64,000 bases of DNA. It comes from Burhinus oedicnemus. Taxonomy: Eukaryota; Chordata; Aves; Charadriiformes; Burhinidae. A model generated the notes under the pieces. The model was not told the origin of the DNA, searched no databases, and saw nothing but the letters and a program-made list of their open reading frames with translations. Below, one piece after another: positions 14,301 to 24,705 of this stretch. The stretch spans positions 22,772-86,771 of the forward strand of contig VFFE01007854.1 in NCBI GenBank assembly GCA_008921705.1, written 5' to 3'. Each line of letters begins with the position of its first letter. Positions within the stretch are counted from its first letter, which is position 1. The position numbers were made by a program, and so were the translations under genes.

Positions 14301-17300
14301 CGAAATATCCACACTCTTACTCACAGAGCTTAGGAGTTGCCATTTGTTATTTGCTGGAAGAACCAAATACATTCAATATTCTTTCCTGCCAAAACACAGT
14401 GCAGTCTAAGGATCTGTGGGAGAAAGTAGGATTTGGTTTCTGTTGCTGGGCAGGAATTGCATGTGGAAAAGGCTGAGGGGAGGACAGCAGAGCTCTGTTA
14501 AGAGCCTCTTCTTTTGTCATGTGGTAGCACCTTCTTTGGCTGCCAGAGGTGCTGACAGCTCCTTCACCTATTTTAATCCACTGCTGCTAAAAGCATCTTT
14601 AAGAGAAGACCGTCTTGCTACAGCCCCCCCCCCCCCATGGCAGTCAGGCCAACAGCGGTGGGACTTTCTGTTCTAGAAATGACCATGGGCAGAGCCAGAG
14701 TGGGTCCTTAATGCCAGCCATGCCAAGAGGGGAACTCAAAGCCACCGCATTCTCCTGGCTCACCCACCTTTATCTTTCTCTCTCATGGATTGCATAGGCA
14801 AATGCAGAGCTCGTCATGGAAACCCTGCGAGATGTTGAAGAACTGGATGGCTTCATGAAGAAAGACAGATACGCAGATCCCGAATTCACTAAGAAGCTGT
14901 GGGCCTATCTGACTGTCAACCAGATGCTGGCAGAGAGGTGAGGGGAAGTGTGGTCTGTGGCAGGAGGGAAGTGAAGCTTGAGAGCAATCTAGTCCTCTCT
15001 GAGACCACAGCCATGAGGCTGCTCACAGGGTTTCAAATGGATAAGGTAAACAAATCCAAATAAAGGTAGGTGATATCTTCAGCCACATTCCTCCTATTCT
15101 GAGCACTGACAGATATTGGGGAATAGAGTTTTGGAGCAGCTAATTAGAGGAAAAAGGGTCAAACAGACCTGGCTGTGGGGCTGAGTGAATGGAATGAATG
15201 GGAGATCTGCCTTACAGAGCCTGATAAAGAGCTATGGAGCTGTTCAGGATGAATCGACCCTGAAACAAAAAGAGATCTCCTGCTGAGACCAGGAGAAGGA
15301 CTGAGCTTCTCTGAGCTCAGGCCAAAGCCCACAGAAGCCAAGAATAGTCGTCTTCTGGAAAGTGCATTCACGCAGGCCCTCAGGCTTTCCTTCTTGCAAT
15401 ACCTACCAGTTTGTGTCCATGATTATTCTGTGGCGGCATTGTCATGTCTGCTGCCCTGTAGAGCTGCTAACCATGCCTTCTGTTTTGTTTTGCACCCAGA
15501 AACGCAGCCCCCACTGCAGCTTTGAAGAGGAACATCACCAAATCCATCCTACAGATGTCCCTTGACCATCATATTGTTACCCCCTTCACAGCCATGCTGA
15601 TAGAGAATGCCGAAAAGGATGAGATAATGCTGGCAGACCAGCCCAAAGACCCCAGAAGGGGCTGCTGCCCAGGTCAGTGTCTCAGTCTGTCTTACTCTAT
15701 CTCTCATTTTGGTTTTGTTCTTCTTGTATTGGAAGAACAGCTGTGTTCATTGTCCGCTCTGGGTGTTTGTGCTTATACGATAGCCTGTATTTTCAGTGAA
15801 AGCTGACCAAACCTTCAGCCAGTTTGATAGCATCCTGTTACACAAGTGGTCTCTGGAGCCACTGGCTTCAGTAAGGACTGAATGTGCCAACATTGCAATG
15901 ACAACGTTTCCAATAAGCCTACAATGTCACAGATTGAACATCTTCTTACTGTGGTGGATATATCTAGTTCCCTCCACTGAAGCTGTAGAATTGACTAAAC
16001 CGTATCTTAGCGCCGCTTTTAAGCCTTGGAAGCTTCCTGAGGTTATTACCAACCAGCCATGAGCCCACATGGACTCTGAGTTGTCCTAACAACAGAGTCC
16101 CTCATTATTTAAACTTCTGGCTTTCTCCTTTAAATCCGTTACTTCAATATGTGTTGCAAGGTCCTTGTTACAGCAACCTCATGCCCAGCCAAAAGAGGTG
16201 GGGTTGACTTGTTCTGGCATTGTATGGTAGAGTCGGTGTCAAAGTGGCAGCTGTTGACATCTGTGGGTGTCTGGCAGATCCAATGTCATCCCTGCACAGC
16301 CTTGTGCTTCCGATGAAACTTAACAGCAGCTATTTTGCGCCCTCCCCAGTCAAAGACTTGCAAAAGCACAACTGTTGCTATTGGGAAAACACTACCGGTG
16401 CATTGCAGTGGAAGCACTGAAAGTAAAAGATCAAGTCGCTGAACAACTGAGTTTGGTGATTTCAAACCTATTAACAAATGGGAGAGTTTACAATTGGTTG
16501 TTTAGGAAAGAAACAACCTACATTACGGCAATAGACAACTTCATCCGTCTGGCTTTCCATGCTGGAAGTGATTGTGACTTTCCTGAAACTCCAAGCGTGG
16601 GTTTTGCATGCTCAGTTCTCGTGTTTCTGGTTAACTAGAAAAAATGTCCTGATACTGGCTCAAAGAAATGGGGATTTTATGTCTGTCAGTTGTTATTTTT
16701 TGGTTTATTTGTTCTTCTCATCAATTTTAAAGTCTGTAGCTGAGACCCAAAGAGAAATTACATAGTTCTTATTTATACTGCATACTGTAGTAGCAGTATA
16801 AGTAGCTGTAGCTCAAGTTCAAGCAGCGTCTGGACAACACTCTTAGTCATATGGTTTAGTTTTAGGTAGTCCTGTGAGGAGCAGGGAGTTGGACTCAATG
16901 ATTCTTATGGGTCTGTTCCAACTCAAGATATTCTATGAGTCTATGATTGAACTCACAGCCACCAAACAGTTTAGCACAGAAGTAGCATGTATTGCATTCA
17001 TGTATAATGAATCCATTACATATGCACCAGCTGACTAATTCAGACCATAATTATCTTGATTTAGGAGATGCAGAGGGTTTAAGTGATTTTAATATAGGTT
17101 CTTGTGCCTTTGTGTTTGATGGAATAGTCAAAACTTAACAGCGCTGAAATTGGGGTCAAGGCATCTGTGGATTTCAGGGACAGTGGGACTTGGCTCTTGA
17201 ATCTTAGCAGAGGACAGAGCTTGTAAAAATAATATCAAAGTAAATCTGTGCTTCAGATTGTGCAACACGTGGGCTGTACCAAAAAGCTTGTATGTACAAG

Positions 17301-20300
17301 GCATGAAATGGGTAATCCGAAGTCAATTTTTCTGTCTGTCCTTACACAACTCTCATCAGAGCTGCACTGTGTTTTCGTAAGCAGAGACCGGATCTTCTAC
17401 TGAAATCACTTACTTTTCAAAGGATTGACTAATTGTTCTTTTGTCATAACAGACTTATTGCAAAACCGGACTGTGCGTGGGAGAGCTTCTTCATGCATAT
17501 TAGTCTGTGAAATTAATATGACCTGGAAACTCAGGAGTCTCTGTCCGGTTTTTAGTTCCTGTATTATCTGCACTGACTTCACGTATAACTCTGCTAATAG
17601 AAATAACACTGCCTGAGTAAAACCAGCCTATGGTCTGAATTAGGGGTTCAAGAAAGAAGACGCTGAGAGAGATTTCGAAGATCTAGCTGTGCAAACTTCT
17701 CTCCTGCTGTTGTCCCTCAGCTCCTTTTTCCCCTTACTGCTCTTCAGAGCAGGGCCAGCAGATGAGAATATGTGCCCTGCTTCAGCTCTTGACGTTCTAA
17801 GCCCAACACATTAAACCAAACCAAGTTTCATGAATCATTTAAGATCATATTGCTGTAGGAACTAAGTGGGAGAGAGAGTGCACATGTTACTTTCTCCTGC
17901 CTCTGTCGTGGCAAAGGCAGAGAGACCTCCAGCAGAAGGGGACACGTTAGAGGATCAGATTTTACATGTTTGCACTTATTTGCAACCTTTATGCATGTGA
18001 GTTATCCCAGGGCACGCAGAACGAGTCCTACCTTTTCTCAGGCACCTCAAATCCAGGACCCAAGTCAGCAAGGCTTTTGCCACGTCCTAAATTTTTGAAG
18101 TTCAGCTTTTTATTTGGCAAAACACTTAAGCCCTTGTATTGAGGGTTGTGCTAAAGTGGGGCTTATTCACATGAATAAGAGTTAAAAAGTCAGGCTTCAT
18201 TTTTCACCAATACTTTGTGGTTTGCCCAACTGCTCTGGTAAGTCATATTCCTCTGATGGAGACACTGGAGTAAATCCGTCCTCGCTTCATTACACAAATC
18301 TGTCTGATGTAAAGAGTGTTGCACTTGCTTTACATGGGTACGAGGCTCCGGTCTACTGCATTATTTTAAAAATTAGACTATTAAATATGTCGGCACTAAT
18401 AAAAGCCTAATTATGACTGTCATTTAACAGGTACTCTAGGATTAACGCCAAATGCACCTAATAATAACAAAGGTATCCCAGCCTGGGCCAACGTCACAGC
18501 TGTACCAGTCAGCTTCATGCCCGAGCAAAGGAGTCCTCCTGTGTCCTCACTGAGCATCAACAGAGGTAACAGCTACAGCATTTCTCTGCAAAGAAACACC
18601 AGACAGCAACACTCATCACCCACTAAACAAATAAAGGTGATGTAACCAAAGTTACTGGGCACTTGGGGAATTTCAGCTTCTGCGACAAGAAGCTAAGCTC
18701 TGTAACGATGGAGTTGTCTCTCAGTTGTCCTAATTTTTCTCATTGAGTTCTCGGAATTGTTGTAAAAGCTGTATCTTCACGCAGGGGCTAGTCCATAAGA
18801 GAAGAAACAAACTGCTGTGAGTAGCTGACGAAGCTACTTCACTGCTGCTGCAGATGACACCAGCGCGAAAGGTCCTGGATACAGCCCCTGCTGAAAGTCT
18901 GAGCAGGGCACGATGAGGCGCATCCCAAATCACAGCCACCTCTGTCAAATTTTTGCAAATCCATCTAGCCCCCAAGGATTAAGCTTTTCTTTACAAAACA
19001 CTGAGTCATTTTGACTTTGAATAGATGAACTGGTAAAAATACGCTCTACCTTATGAGCATGAGGCTAGTTTAGATCTTAGTAGGATCCCAGTGACCCCAT
19101 CTTCTGCAGCACGCTTGCCAGGGGCTGAGGCTGCTCACTGAGCTTACATTCGGCTTCTCTGCAGCAGCAAAGCTAACATAAAGTTAGCTGCCTGGCAGAA
19201 AAGGATCTGGGGGTCCTGGTGGACAGCCGGCTGAACACGAGCCAGCAGTGCGCCCAGGTAGCCAAGAAGGCCAACGGCATCTTGACTTGTATCAAGAATA
19301 GTGTGGCCAGCAGGAGGAGGGAAGTGATGGTGTCCCTGTACTCAGCGCTGGTGAGGCCGCAGCTTGAGTCCTGTGTTCAGTTTTGGGTGCCACAGTCTAG
19401 GAGGGACATTGAGGTGCTGGAGCGTGTCCTGAGAAGGGCAACGAAGCTGGTGAGGGGTCTGGAGCACATGTCTTATGAGGAGCAGCTGAAGGAATTAGGA
19501 TTGTTTAGTCTGGAGAAGAGAAGGCTGAGGGGAGACCTTCTTGCTCTCTACAACTACCTGAAAGGAGGTTGTAGTGAGGTGGGAGCTGGTCTCTTCTCCC
19601 AAGTAACAAGCGATAGGACAAGAGCAAATGGGTTCAAGTTGCACCAGGGGAGGTTTAGGCTGGACATTAGGGAAAACTTTTTCATGGAAAGAGTTATCAA
19701 ACATTGGCACAGGCTGCCCAGGGAGGTGGTTGAGTCACCATCCCTAGATGTGTTTAAAAGTCGTGTAGATGTGGTGCTCAGAGACATGGTTTAGTGTCAG
19801 ACCTGGTAGAATAGGGTCAATGGTTGGACTAGATGATCTTAAAGGTCTTTTCCAACCTAAACGATTCTATGATTCTATGATTCTAAACAAACCAGCTGTG
19901 GAAACCATTGCTTATAAAAGCAGTATAACTACAACAACTTTTGGGAGTGTGCCTGTGTGGGGATGTGTGTATTTATGTAGCTATCAAACAAAGAGCTATC
20001 AAACTCCTTCTCAGCATAGCTCAAGGGTTAATCTAAGACTTTGGATAGTCAAGAAACTGCTTGGAAAAGAAGGTGAGCAAGGCAAAGTTACCTGTCCATC
20101 TTACGCATGTATTTTGCACTGGAAGTCCTTTTTGTTCCTGGAAATGTTGATCAGAACAGGCCTTGGCATCAAGTTGAGGAAGATCAAAGCAGTTGGTGAG
20201 AATACGGAAAAATGATTGAGGTCTATATTCAAAGATTCAAGACATTCAAAAGCTACTTCATGCCTTGGAGGGTACTTAGCCCACTGTTTCCTGTGAAGAC

Positions 20301-23300
20301 ATTCCAGGTCAAGGGTCTAGGATTTGTCTAGCGTACACAAAGAGTTAAATACTTCCAGAAGATGAGGAACAGCAAGGAATGATGGAAGCTGGCCTGGCTA
20401 TCCCCATAGGCAACACCGAGTACAGGCATCTCTCTGAATTTGAACAGGGAGATGCCAACCGCCACCAAACCAGCAAGAGTTGGGCAGCACTTTGCGCTTC
20501 AAGACGAGACTGGAAGCAGCTGCCTTCAGTGACTGCTGCAGGTGTTTGTCTCATTTGAGGCAAATTTTAAAGAACATACGACTTTCAGAGGTGCCCAATC
20601 CCACCAGGGTGTTAAACATACTGTGAGAACAAGTTCGGGATTGTATTCCCCAGGGGACTTGATAGGCAGGATGTATCTTTACCCAACATCAGTATGGTGG
20701 TATGGACTTGTAATGGGTCTGAGAGCTTCTTAGTTTGAGAGAGTGATGTCCTAGGAGTCTGTCACTTCTAGAAATAGGCAACAGCTGAACATGGAGGGGG
20801 TTGGGTATTAGTTTTGAGCGGAGGCGTCACCCAAGTTCTGCTTTCTGTGCCTTAGGTCCTTCCCTGGATCTAGCCCTCAAAGATATTTCCCTGTCTGTCT
20901 GGTGTCCAGATGGGTTCTCAGCCTCACCTGGAGGCTGGCTTCCATCATGAAAAAATAAAGCTCAGCTTCTAGAGCTCCAGGTTGAGCCTATGGCACCCTA
21001 GTGTGCAGCTGGCCAGTTAAACCAGTAGTTCACTGCCCTTGACAGTGCTCCTCCAGCCAATAATATCATGTCCTTTCCTTAAACAGCAGAAGTATATGAG
21101 GAGAAAGTGTCCAAGGGGCATTTGTGCAGAGCACCTGAGAACTTCCTTAGCTACTGCAGGGGTGGAAAGGGCCCTCATCCTACTCTGAGGAGTCCAAAAA
21201 AGTGCTTCAAAATCCTCCAAGGAAAGTGTTTCAGTCTTTGTGTCCCTTACCTCCAAGGCAGGTACCAGCCTGCTTCTCACACCTGTTTCTTTTCTACGTT
21301 TCAGTTGACAATGACCCACATTTCATCATACACCTGCCCAAGAGCCAAAGGAACATCTGCTTCAACATCAACTCAGAGCCTGGAAAGATCCTAAATTTGG
21401 TTTCTGATCCTGGTACTGGTAAGGGAATAAAGCATGGTTTACTTTACAGCACGCCTTTCTTCTCTCCGGTCTGAAAGGTGTTCAGAGGGAGCAGGCGAAA
21501 TGCCTACAGGGAGGAGTGTGGGCTAACAGGAGTGTGGCCAGCAGGTTGAGGGAAGTGCTTGTTTCCCTCCACATCTGCAGTACTGTGCCCGGTTTGAGGC
21601 TTGCCAGTACAAGACAGATGGTGACCAACTGGATCAAATTCAGTGGTGGCCACCAAGATGATTATGGCACAGGACATACAGGGAGAGGCTGAGACAGCTG
21701 GGTTTGGTCGATCTTAAGAAAAGACTCATGGTGAATCTTGTTGCTTTCTACAACCACCTAATGAGAAGGTAAAGATGGAGCCTGACACATGCCCCAGGTG
21801 CATAGCTAAAGGACAAGAGGCAACAGAAACAAGTTGCAACAGGTGAAATTCAGAGTAGGAGTGAGCTATTAGGAAAAACTTTTTCACTGTGAGGATGGCC
21901 ACATATTTCTGCCAATCCCATGGTTCTCCCTGCTGAGATCAGACCTCCAAGCCTCTAGGTGGTGCTCCAAGATTTAGGCAACATCTGCTTCTCTGCTCTT
22001 CACAGGCGTTGTGGTCAACGGGCAGCTCGTTGGGGCCAAGAAAACAGAGAATAAGAAACTCAACACATACTTTGGCAAAATTGGGTTTTATTTCAAAAAC
22101 AAAGGCCTGAAAGTGGAGATCACCACAGACACGATAACACTGAAAGATGGATCTTATGCCATCACACTCACCTGGTCTGACACGGGGCACATCATTCGGA
22201 AACAGTAAGTTGCTGAGCATTTGTTGTCTGCCCTACGGAAGCCACTTGCAACACAGCATTGGACTGACCCAGCTATGGGTGGGATCCAGGTCACAAGGTG
22301 CCTACTTATGGGCATGTGAAGCTGAGCTCTCGTTATAGTTAATGAAATTAGGCAGTAGGGCCAAGAGAGCGATTTCAGTTGACCAGACACAAGTAGAAAG
22401 AGCTGAATTCCTCTTCCTACTGCCGACTGCACTAAGACCAGGATTCAGTTGCCTACACACAAGCACCTAATGTTATCTGAGATACCTTCAGGGTTCCTGA
22501 CATGATGGGAGATGTGACTTACAATATCCAGGAGACTTCATCTGCAGATTAATAGCTAGCAGCCATGTTGGACACCCTACAGCACTAGACATCTGTTTAG
22601 GCAACTGGATCAATTCCAGAATGTCCATTCATTGTAGCAAGAGCTTAAATTTGTAGGGCAAGATTTGGTTGCCAGCACATTGGCATGAAGTGTCTGTCCT
22701 ATTAGGCACTGTCCTGCCAGACCTCTAGGTACCACCCCCAAGGCTGTGGGTTTCTGATGGATCCTCTGTCATATCTGCCAGCCCCGTGCGGTTGTTCTGG
22801 ATGCCAGAGAGCACCTCAAGGGGCCTGAGAACTTATGTGTGATCAGCTCAACTGCACCCTTCCTTTGGTTCATCTCTGCTAGGCTTCTCATATCTGTGAA
22901 GAAAGAAAGCAACGTTACTATCACCGTGGGTGAGGAGATGTCCTTCATGGTTTTGCTGCACCGCGTGTGGAAGAATCACCCAGTTAATGTTGACTTCCTG
23001 GGAATCTACATTCCCCCTGAAAACCAGCTCTCTCCTGAAGCCCACGGGCTGATAGGTAATGGCTGCAGGTCGGGTGGTGGGAATGGCGGGGCACTAGGAA
23101 GGGGTTTTGCTAGGTCTTTGAGTGAATCTGTTGGTGTCTTTGTCCTGATGGGGAAGGTGTGAAAATTATTCAAACAGAAAATGGGGGTGATTACTGTAAT
23201 GTCCTGGAAGCCCCAAGGACATTGTAGAACATCAGGGACCAGATTATTCTTCCGCCCAGCTGGGGAGGGTGTTTTCAAAACAGGTCTGCCTAGACTTGGT

Positions 23301-24499
23301 GACACTGTGACAGGGCTTTCCCGTCCTGGCTGATCTGCCGCTGGTTGAAAATAGCCCTCCCAAACCTTCTTTCTGAGAAGACTTCTGTGCAAACCTTTGT
23401 AATTCAGCTCTCCCCTGAATGCCAGCCCTTTCCGGGCAATGGTATGAAGCACCAGGGAGGGCTCGGTTCACATGGCAAATCAACCCTCCGTGCCCTGGAC
23501 CCACCCAAGGCTCCTTTTAAGATGTGGGAATCCTGAGCAGGAGAGGTTGTTTTCCCAAATACTCTTCGCAGCTCCAGTCCGCTCTCTTAGAAGAAGTTTG
23601 CTGGCTCAAAAGCTTTTTACTTTTGCAGTGTGGGTGATCCGATAGCGCTGGAGACACGGTGCCCTGTTATCCATGCAGGAGTGGTTTGCCTGTCGCAGCT
23701 AGTTTGATTTTCCAAAAGTGCCTGGCAGCAGCTTACATGAAAACCTCAAAGGTTAGGACACGCAAAGAGCTTTAAATCTCTCTTTGATCAGGTCAGTTTG
23801 CGTCTGAACCAGAAGTGTATATCCACCACCAAAGACCTGGGCAAGATCCAGAGAAACCACAAGCCACCATGGAAGTGAAAGGCAACAAGCTCACTGTTAC
23901 CAGGTAGGAATAATGTGCTTTATTGCTCTCTTTCTAAATCTGACTCTTTTTTAATGACGTCAATGACTGCAGGCTTATTAACTCTCAAGGATCTTGGGGA
24001 AAAAAATCCCTATTTTCCCTCTGCTAATAATCTGGTTTTAGCAGTTGGCAAAACACTTGGGATGAGTTGGGCTCTTCCATATTTGTGCATGAACTCTTCT
24101 GTCCTTATAGCTGCTCAGCGTCTGAGCTTGGACAGGCCGCGTAGAAGTGTCTGGGAGCCCCACAAAAAGGCCCACGAGGTCACAGAACTGTAGAATTTAT
24201 TGCATGTTGTGGTTGTTTCCACTCTGTACTGGTGGAAGACACATATCTCTCCACTTTGGCAGAGCAGCACGACAAATGAGCAGGATTATCGATGTCTTCT
24301 TGTCTACTTGTCATGTCGTGACCTTCATTTTGGGTGGCCTCTTCCTCGCAGGGGATTGCAGAAGGACTACAGGACGGACCGCGTGCTCGGGACTGATGTG
24401 CAGTGTTGGTTTGTGCACAACAGCGGGAAAGGTTTCATAGACGGCCACTACAAAGATTACCTCGTCCCCCACCTGTACAGCTTTCTGAAGAAACCCTGA
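2297..24499 (+). CDS. ITIH2: Inter-alpha-trypsin inhibitor heavy chain 2, 19 coding exons (5' end missing)
   Basis: Secreted plasma protein that becomes linked through chondroitin sulfate to bikunin and transferred to hyaluronan, stabilising extracellular matrix. Joining 19 GT-AG exons gives 895 residues with every phase compatible: 2297-2332, 3049-3221, 3939-4043, 4375-4537, 5786-5893, 7931-8059, 8691-8807, 10048-10216, 11256-11381, 12273-12454, 13579-13764, 14798-14937, 15500-15672, 18431-18565, 21305-21418, 22006-22204, 22883-23055, 23792-23903, 24352-24499. Order of parts: VIT domain (about residues 15-195), VWA domain with MIDAS motif DVSGS at residue 265, a variable linker, the Asp-Pro-His processing site at 651-653, and the C-terminal propeptide ending SFLKKP. 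Human ITIH2 has 946 residues, so about 51 N-terminal residues, including the signal peptide, are missing and probably lie upstream. Similarity to ITIH2 from memory, plus the KIN-ATP5F1C-TAF3 neighbours, excludes ITIH1/3/4/5. Confidence 0.95.
3049..3221 (+). CDS. ITIH2: ITIH2 exon, start of VIT domain
   Basis: Acceptor ttacag, donor gtaagt, ends in phase 2. Encodes [13 protein letters not shown] and [17 protein letters not shown], the first strands of the vault-protein/inter-alpha-trypsin (VIT) domain and close to human ITIH2. Confidence 0.93.
3939..4043 (+). CDS. ITIH2: ITIH2 exon, VIT domain
   Basis: Acceptor tcctag, donor gtataa. Reads [19 protein letters not shown] and then [12 protein letters not shown], the conserved YxQAxAKGK-like segment of the VIT domain. 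Confidence 0.93.
4375..4537 (+). CDS. ITIH2: ITIH2 exon, VIT domain
   Basis: Acceptor tttcag, donor gtaaag, ends in phase 0. Encodes [17 protein letters not shown] and [20 protein letters not shown], matching human ALDMENFRTEVNV and QFELHYQEV. Confidence 0.94.
5786..5893 (+). CDS. ITIH2: ITIH2 exon, end of VIT domain
   Basis: Acceptor tttag, donor gtaaca; 36 codons in phase 0. Encodes [18 protein letters not shown] and [14 protein letters not shown]. Confidence 0.94.
6838..7710 (+). mobile_element. CR1 retrotransposon 3' part
   Basis: CR1 non-LTR element, 5'-truncated, in ITIH2 intron. The open frame at 7091-7609 reads the end of the CR1 reverse-transcriptase protein ([40 protein letters not shown]). 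It ends in a TAGTC-like pentamer tail at 7666-7707 rather than the usual octamer. Confidence 0.85.
7931..8059 (+). CDS. ITIH2: ITIH2 exon, linker between VIT and VWA
   Basis: Acceptor tttcaag, donor gtaagt; 43 codons in phase 0. Encodes [18 protein letters not shown] with the conserved cysteine pair CPKC (human CPNC), then [13 protein letters not shown]. Confidence 0.94.
8691..8807 (+). CDS. ITIH2: ITIH2 exon, VWA start with MIDAS motif
   Basis: Acceptor tttgcag, donor gtaagt; 39 codons. Encodes [20 protein letters not shown] and the metal-ion-dependent adhesion site DVSGS (8769-8783), so the VWA domain should still bind a divalent cation. Confidence 0.96.
9240..9550 (+). mobile_element. Old CR1 fragment
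   Basis: Diverged CR1 3' segment recognised from tttggattagatattaggaa and the terminal ggtggggatgatctaggt. Stop codons and indels throughout. Confidence 0.5.
10048..10216 (+). CDS. ITIH2: ITIH2 exon, VWA domain
   Basis: Acceptor tctcag, donor gtatga, ends in phase 1. Encodes [20 protein letters not shown] and [19 protein letters not shown]. Confidence 0.95.
11256..11381 (+). CDS. ITIH2: ITIH2 exon, VWA domain
   Basis: Acceptor gacag, donor gtaagg. Encodes [18 protein letters not shown] and [11 protein letters not shown]; the SDGDPT loop supplies another MIDAS ligand. Confidence 0.96.
12273..12454 (+). CDS. ITIH2: ITIH2 exon, end of VWA domain
   Basis: Acceptor tcaaag, donor gtgtgt. Encodes [34 protein letters not shown] and [17 protein letters not shown]. 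Confidence 0.95.
13579..13764 (+). CDS. ITIH2: ITIH2 exon after VWA
   Basis: Acceptor tctcag, donor gtgagt; 62 codons in phase 0. Encodes [19 protein letters not shown] and [15 protein letters not shown], a segment conserved across heavy chains. Confidence 0.95.
14624..14636. repeat. Homopolymer C tract
   Basis: Thirteen consecutive C bases in an ITIH2 intron. Prone to slippage and sequencing error. Confidence 0.95.
14798..14937 (+). CDS. ITIH2: ITIH2 exon
   Basis: Acceptor catag, donor gtgagg. Encodes [19 protein letters not shown] and [18 protein letters not shown]. Confidence 0.94.
15500..15672 (+). CDS. ITIH2: ITIH2 exon
   Basis: Acceptor acccag, donor gtcagt. Encodes [20 protein letters not shown] and a Cys pair near the end (GCCPG), matching human [17 protein letters not shown] and DPSCCSG. 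Confidence 0.95.
16805..16950 (+). mobile_element. CR1 3' end
   Basis: Contains gttggactcaatgattctta and attctatgagtctatgattg, the CR1 3' UTR and octamer tail, in ITIH2 intron. Confidence 0.75.
18431..18565 (+). CDS. ITIH2: ITIH2 exon, variable linker before processing site
   Basis: Acceptor taacag, donor gtaaca. Encodes an Asn/Pro/Ser-rich segment including [20 protein letters not shown]. This is the least conserved part of ITIH2 and the likely O-glycosylated linker. The human counterpart (STPSWANPSPTPVISM) is recognisable only by SWAN/AWAN and spacing. Phases join both neighbours. Confidence 0.85.
19185..19890 (+). mobile_element. CR1 retrotransposon 3' part with intact octamer tail
   Basis: Open for 191 codons at 19219-19794 ([40 protein letters not shown]) and ends with GATTCTATGATTCTATGATT, the diagnostic CR1 tail. 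The long frame suggests a fairly young copy. Confidence 0.92.
21305..21418 (+). CDS. ITIH2: ITIH2 exon with Asp-Pro-His processing site
   Basis: Acceptor tttcag, donor gtaagg. Encodes [20 protein letters not shown]. In heavy chains the propeptide is cleaved between Asp and Pro of this DPH motif (21313-21321), and the new C-terminal Asp is esterified to chondroitin sulfate. The site is intact. Confidence 0.96.
21505..21920 (+). mobile_element. Old CR1 fragment
   Basis: Diverged CR1: agtgtggccagcaggttgag, then gggagaggctgagacagctg and ttaggaaaaactttttcact. Frame broken. It lies 86 bases before an ITIH2 exon. Confidence 0.7.
22006..22204 (+). CDS. ITIH2: ITIH2 exon, C-terminal propeptide
   Basis: Acceptor cacag, donor gtaagt. 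Encodes [20 protein letters not shown] and [19 protein letters not shown]. Confidence 0.95.
22883..23055 (+). CDS. ITIH2: ITIH2 exon, C-terminal propeptide
   Basis: Acceptor tgctag, donor gtaatg. Encodes [20 protein letters not shown] and PEAHGLIG, nearly identical to human. Confidence 0.95.
23792..23903 (+). CDS. ITIH2: ITIH2 exon, C-terminal propeptide
   Basis: Acceptor gatcag, donor gtagga. Encodes [20 protein letters not shown] and [11 protein letters not shown]. Confidence 0.93.
24352..24499 (+). CDS. ITIH2: ITIH2 last coding exon
   Basis: Acceptor ctcgcag; reads [20 protein letters not shown], then [19 protein letters not shown] and ends SFLKKP with TGA at 24497-24499. Confidence 0.96.
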
Positions 24500-24683
24500 C
24501 TGCTCCAACACGAAACCAGTTTATTACAACAATTTCTTATCCGCTCCTTCATGCCCAAACAACTCTTCTGAGCGGTAGCTGTCAGCCAGATCAACCAAAG
24601 GTGACTTCACCACCATTTGCTTTATAAATGATCGGTGTTTCAAAGCAATGTAACTCCCTCTTCTGTTAAAAAATGAAGTCTGT

Positions 24684-24689
24684 AATAAA
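24684..24689 (+). terminator. ITIH2: ITIH2 polyadenylation signal
   Basis: AATAAA lies 185 bases after the ITIH2 stop, implying a short 3' UTR of about 200 bases with cleavage near 24705. Confidence 0.75.
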
Positions 24690-24705
24690 AGTGACACACT
24701 GGGTT

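Noticed and set aside
19219..19794. 191-codon plus-strand ORF as a host gene
   Set aside because: It is the C-terminal part of CR1 reverse transcriptase with the octamer tail right behind.
2297..24499. Assignment to another heavy-chain gene (ITIH5 or ITIH1/3/4)
   Set aside because: Sequence is closest to ITIH2 throughout and the KIN, ATP5F1C and TAF3 neighbours match the ITIH2 locus.
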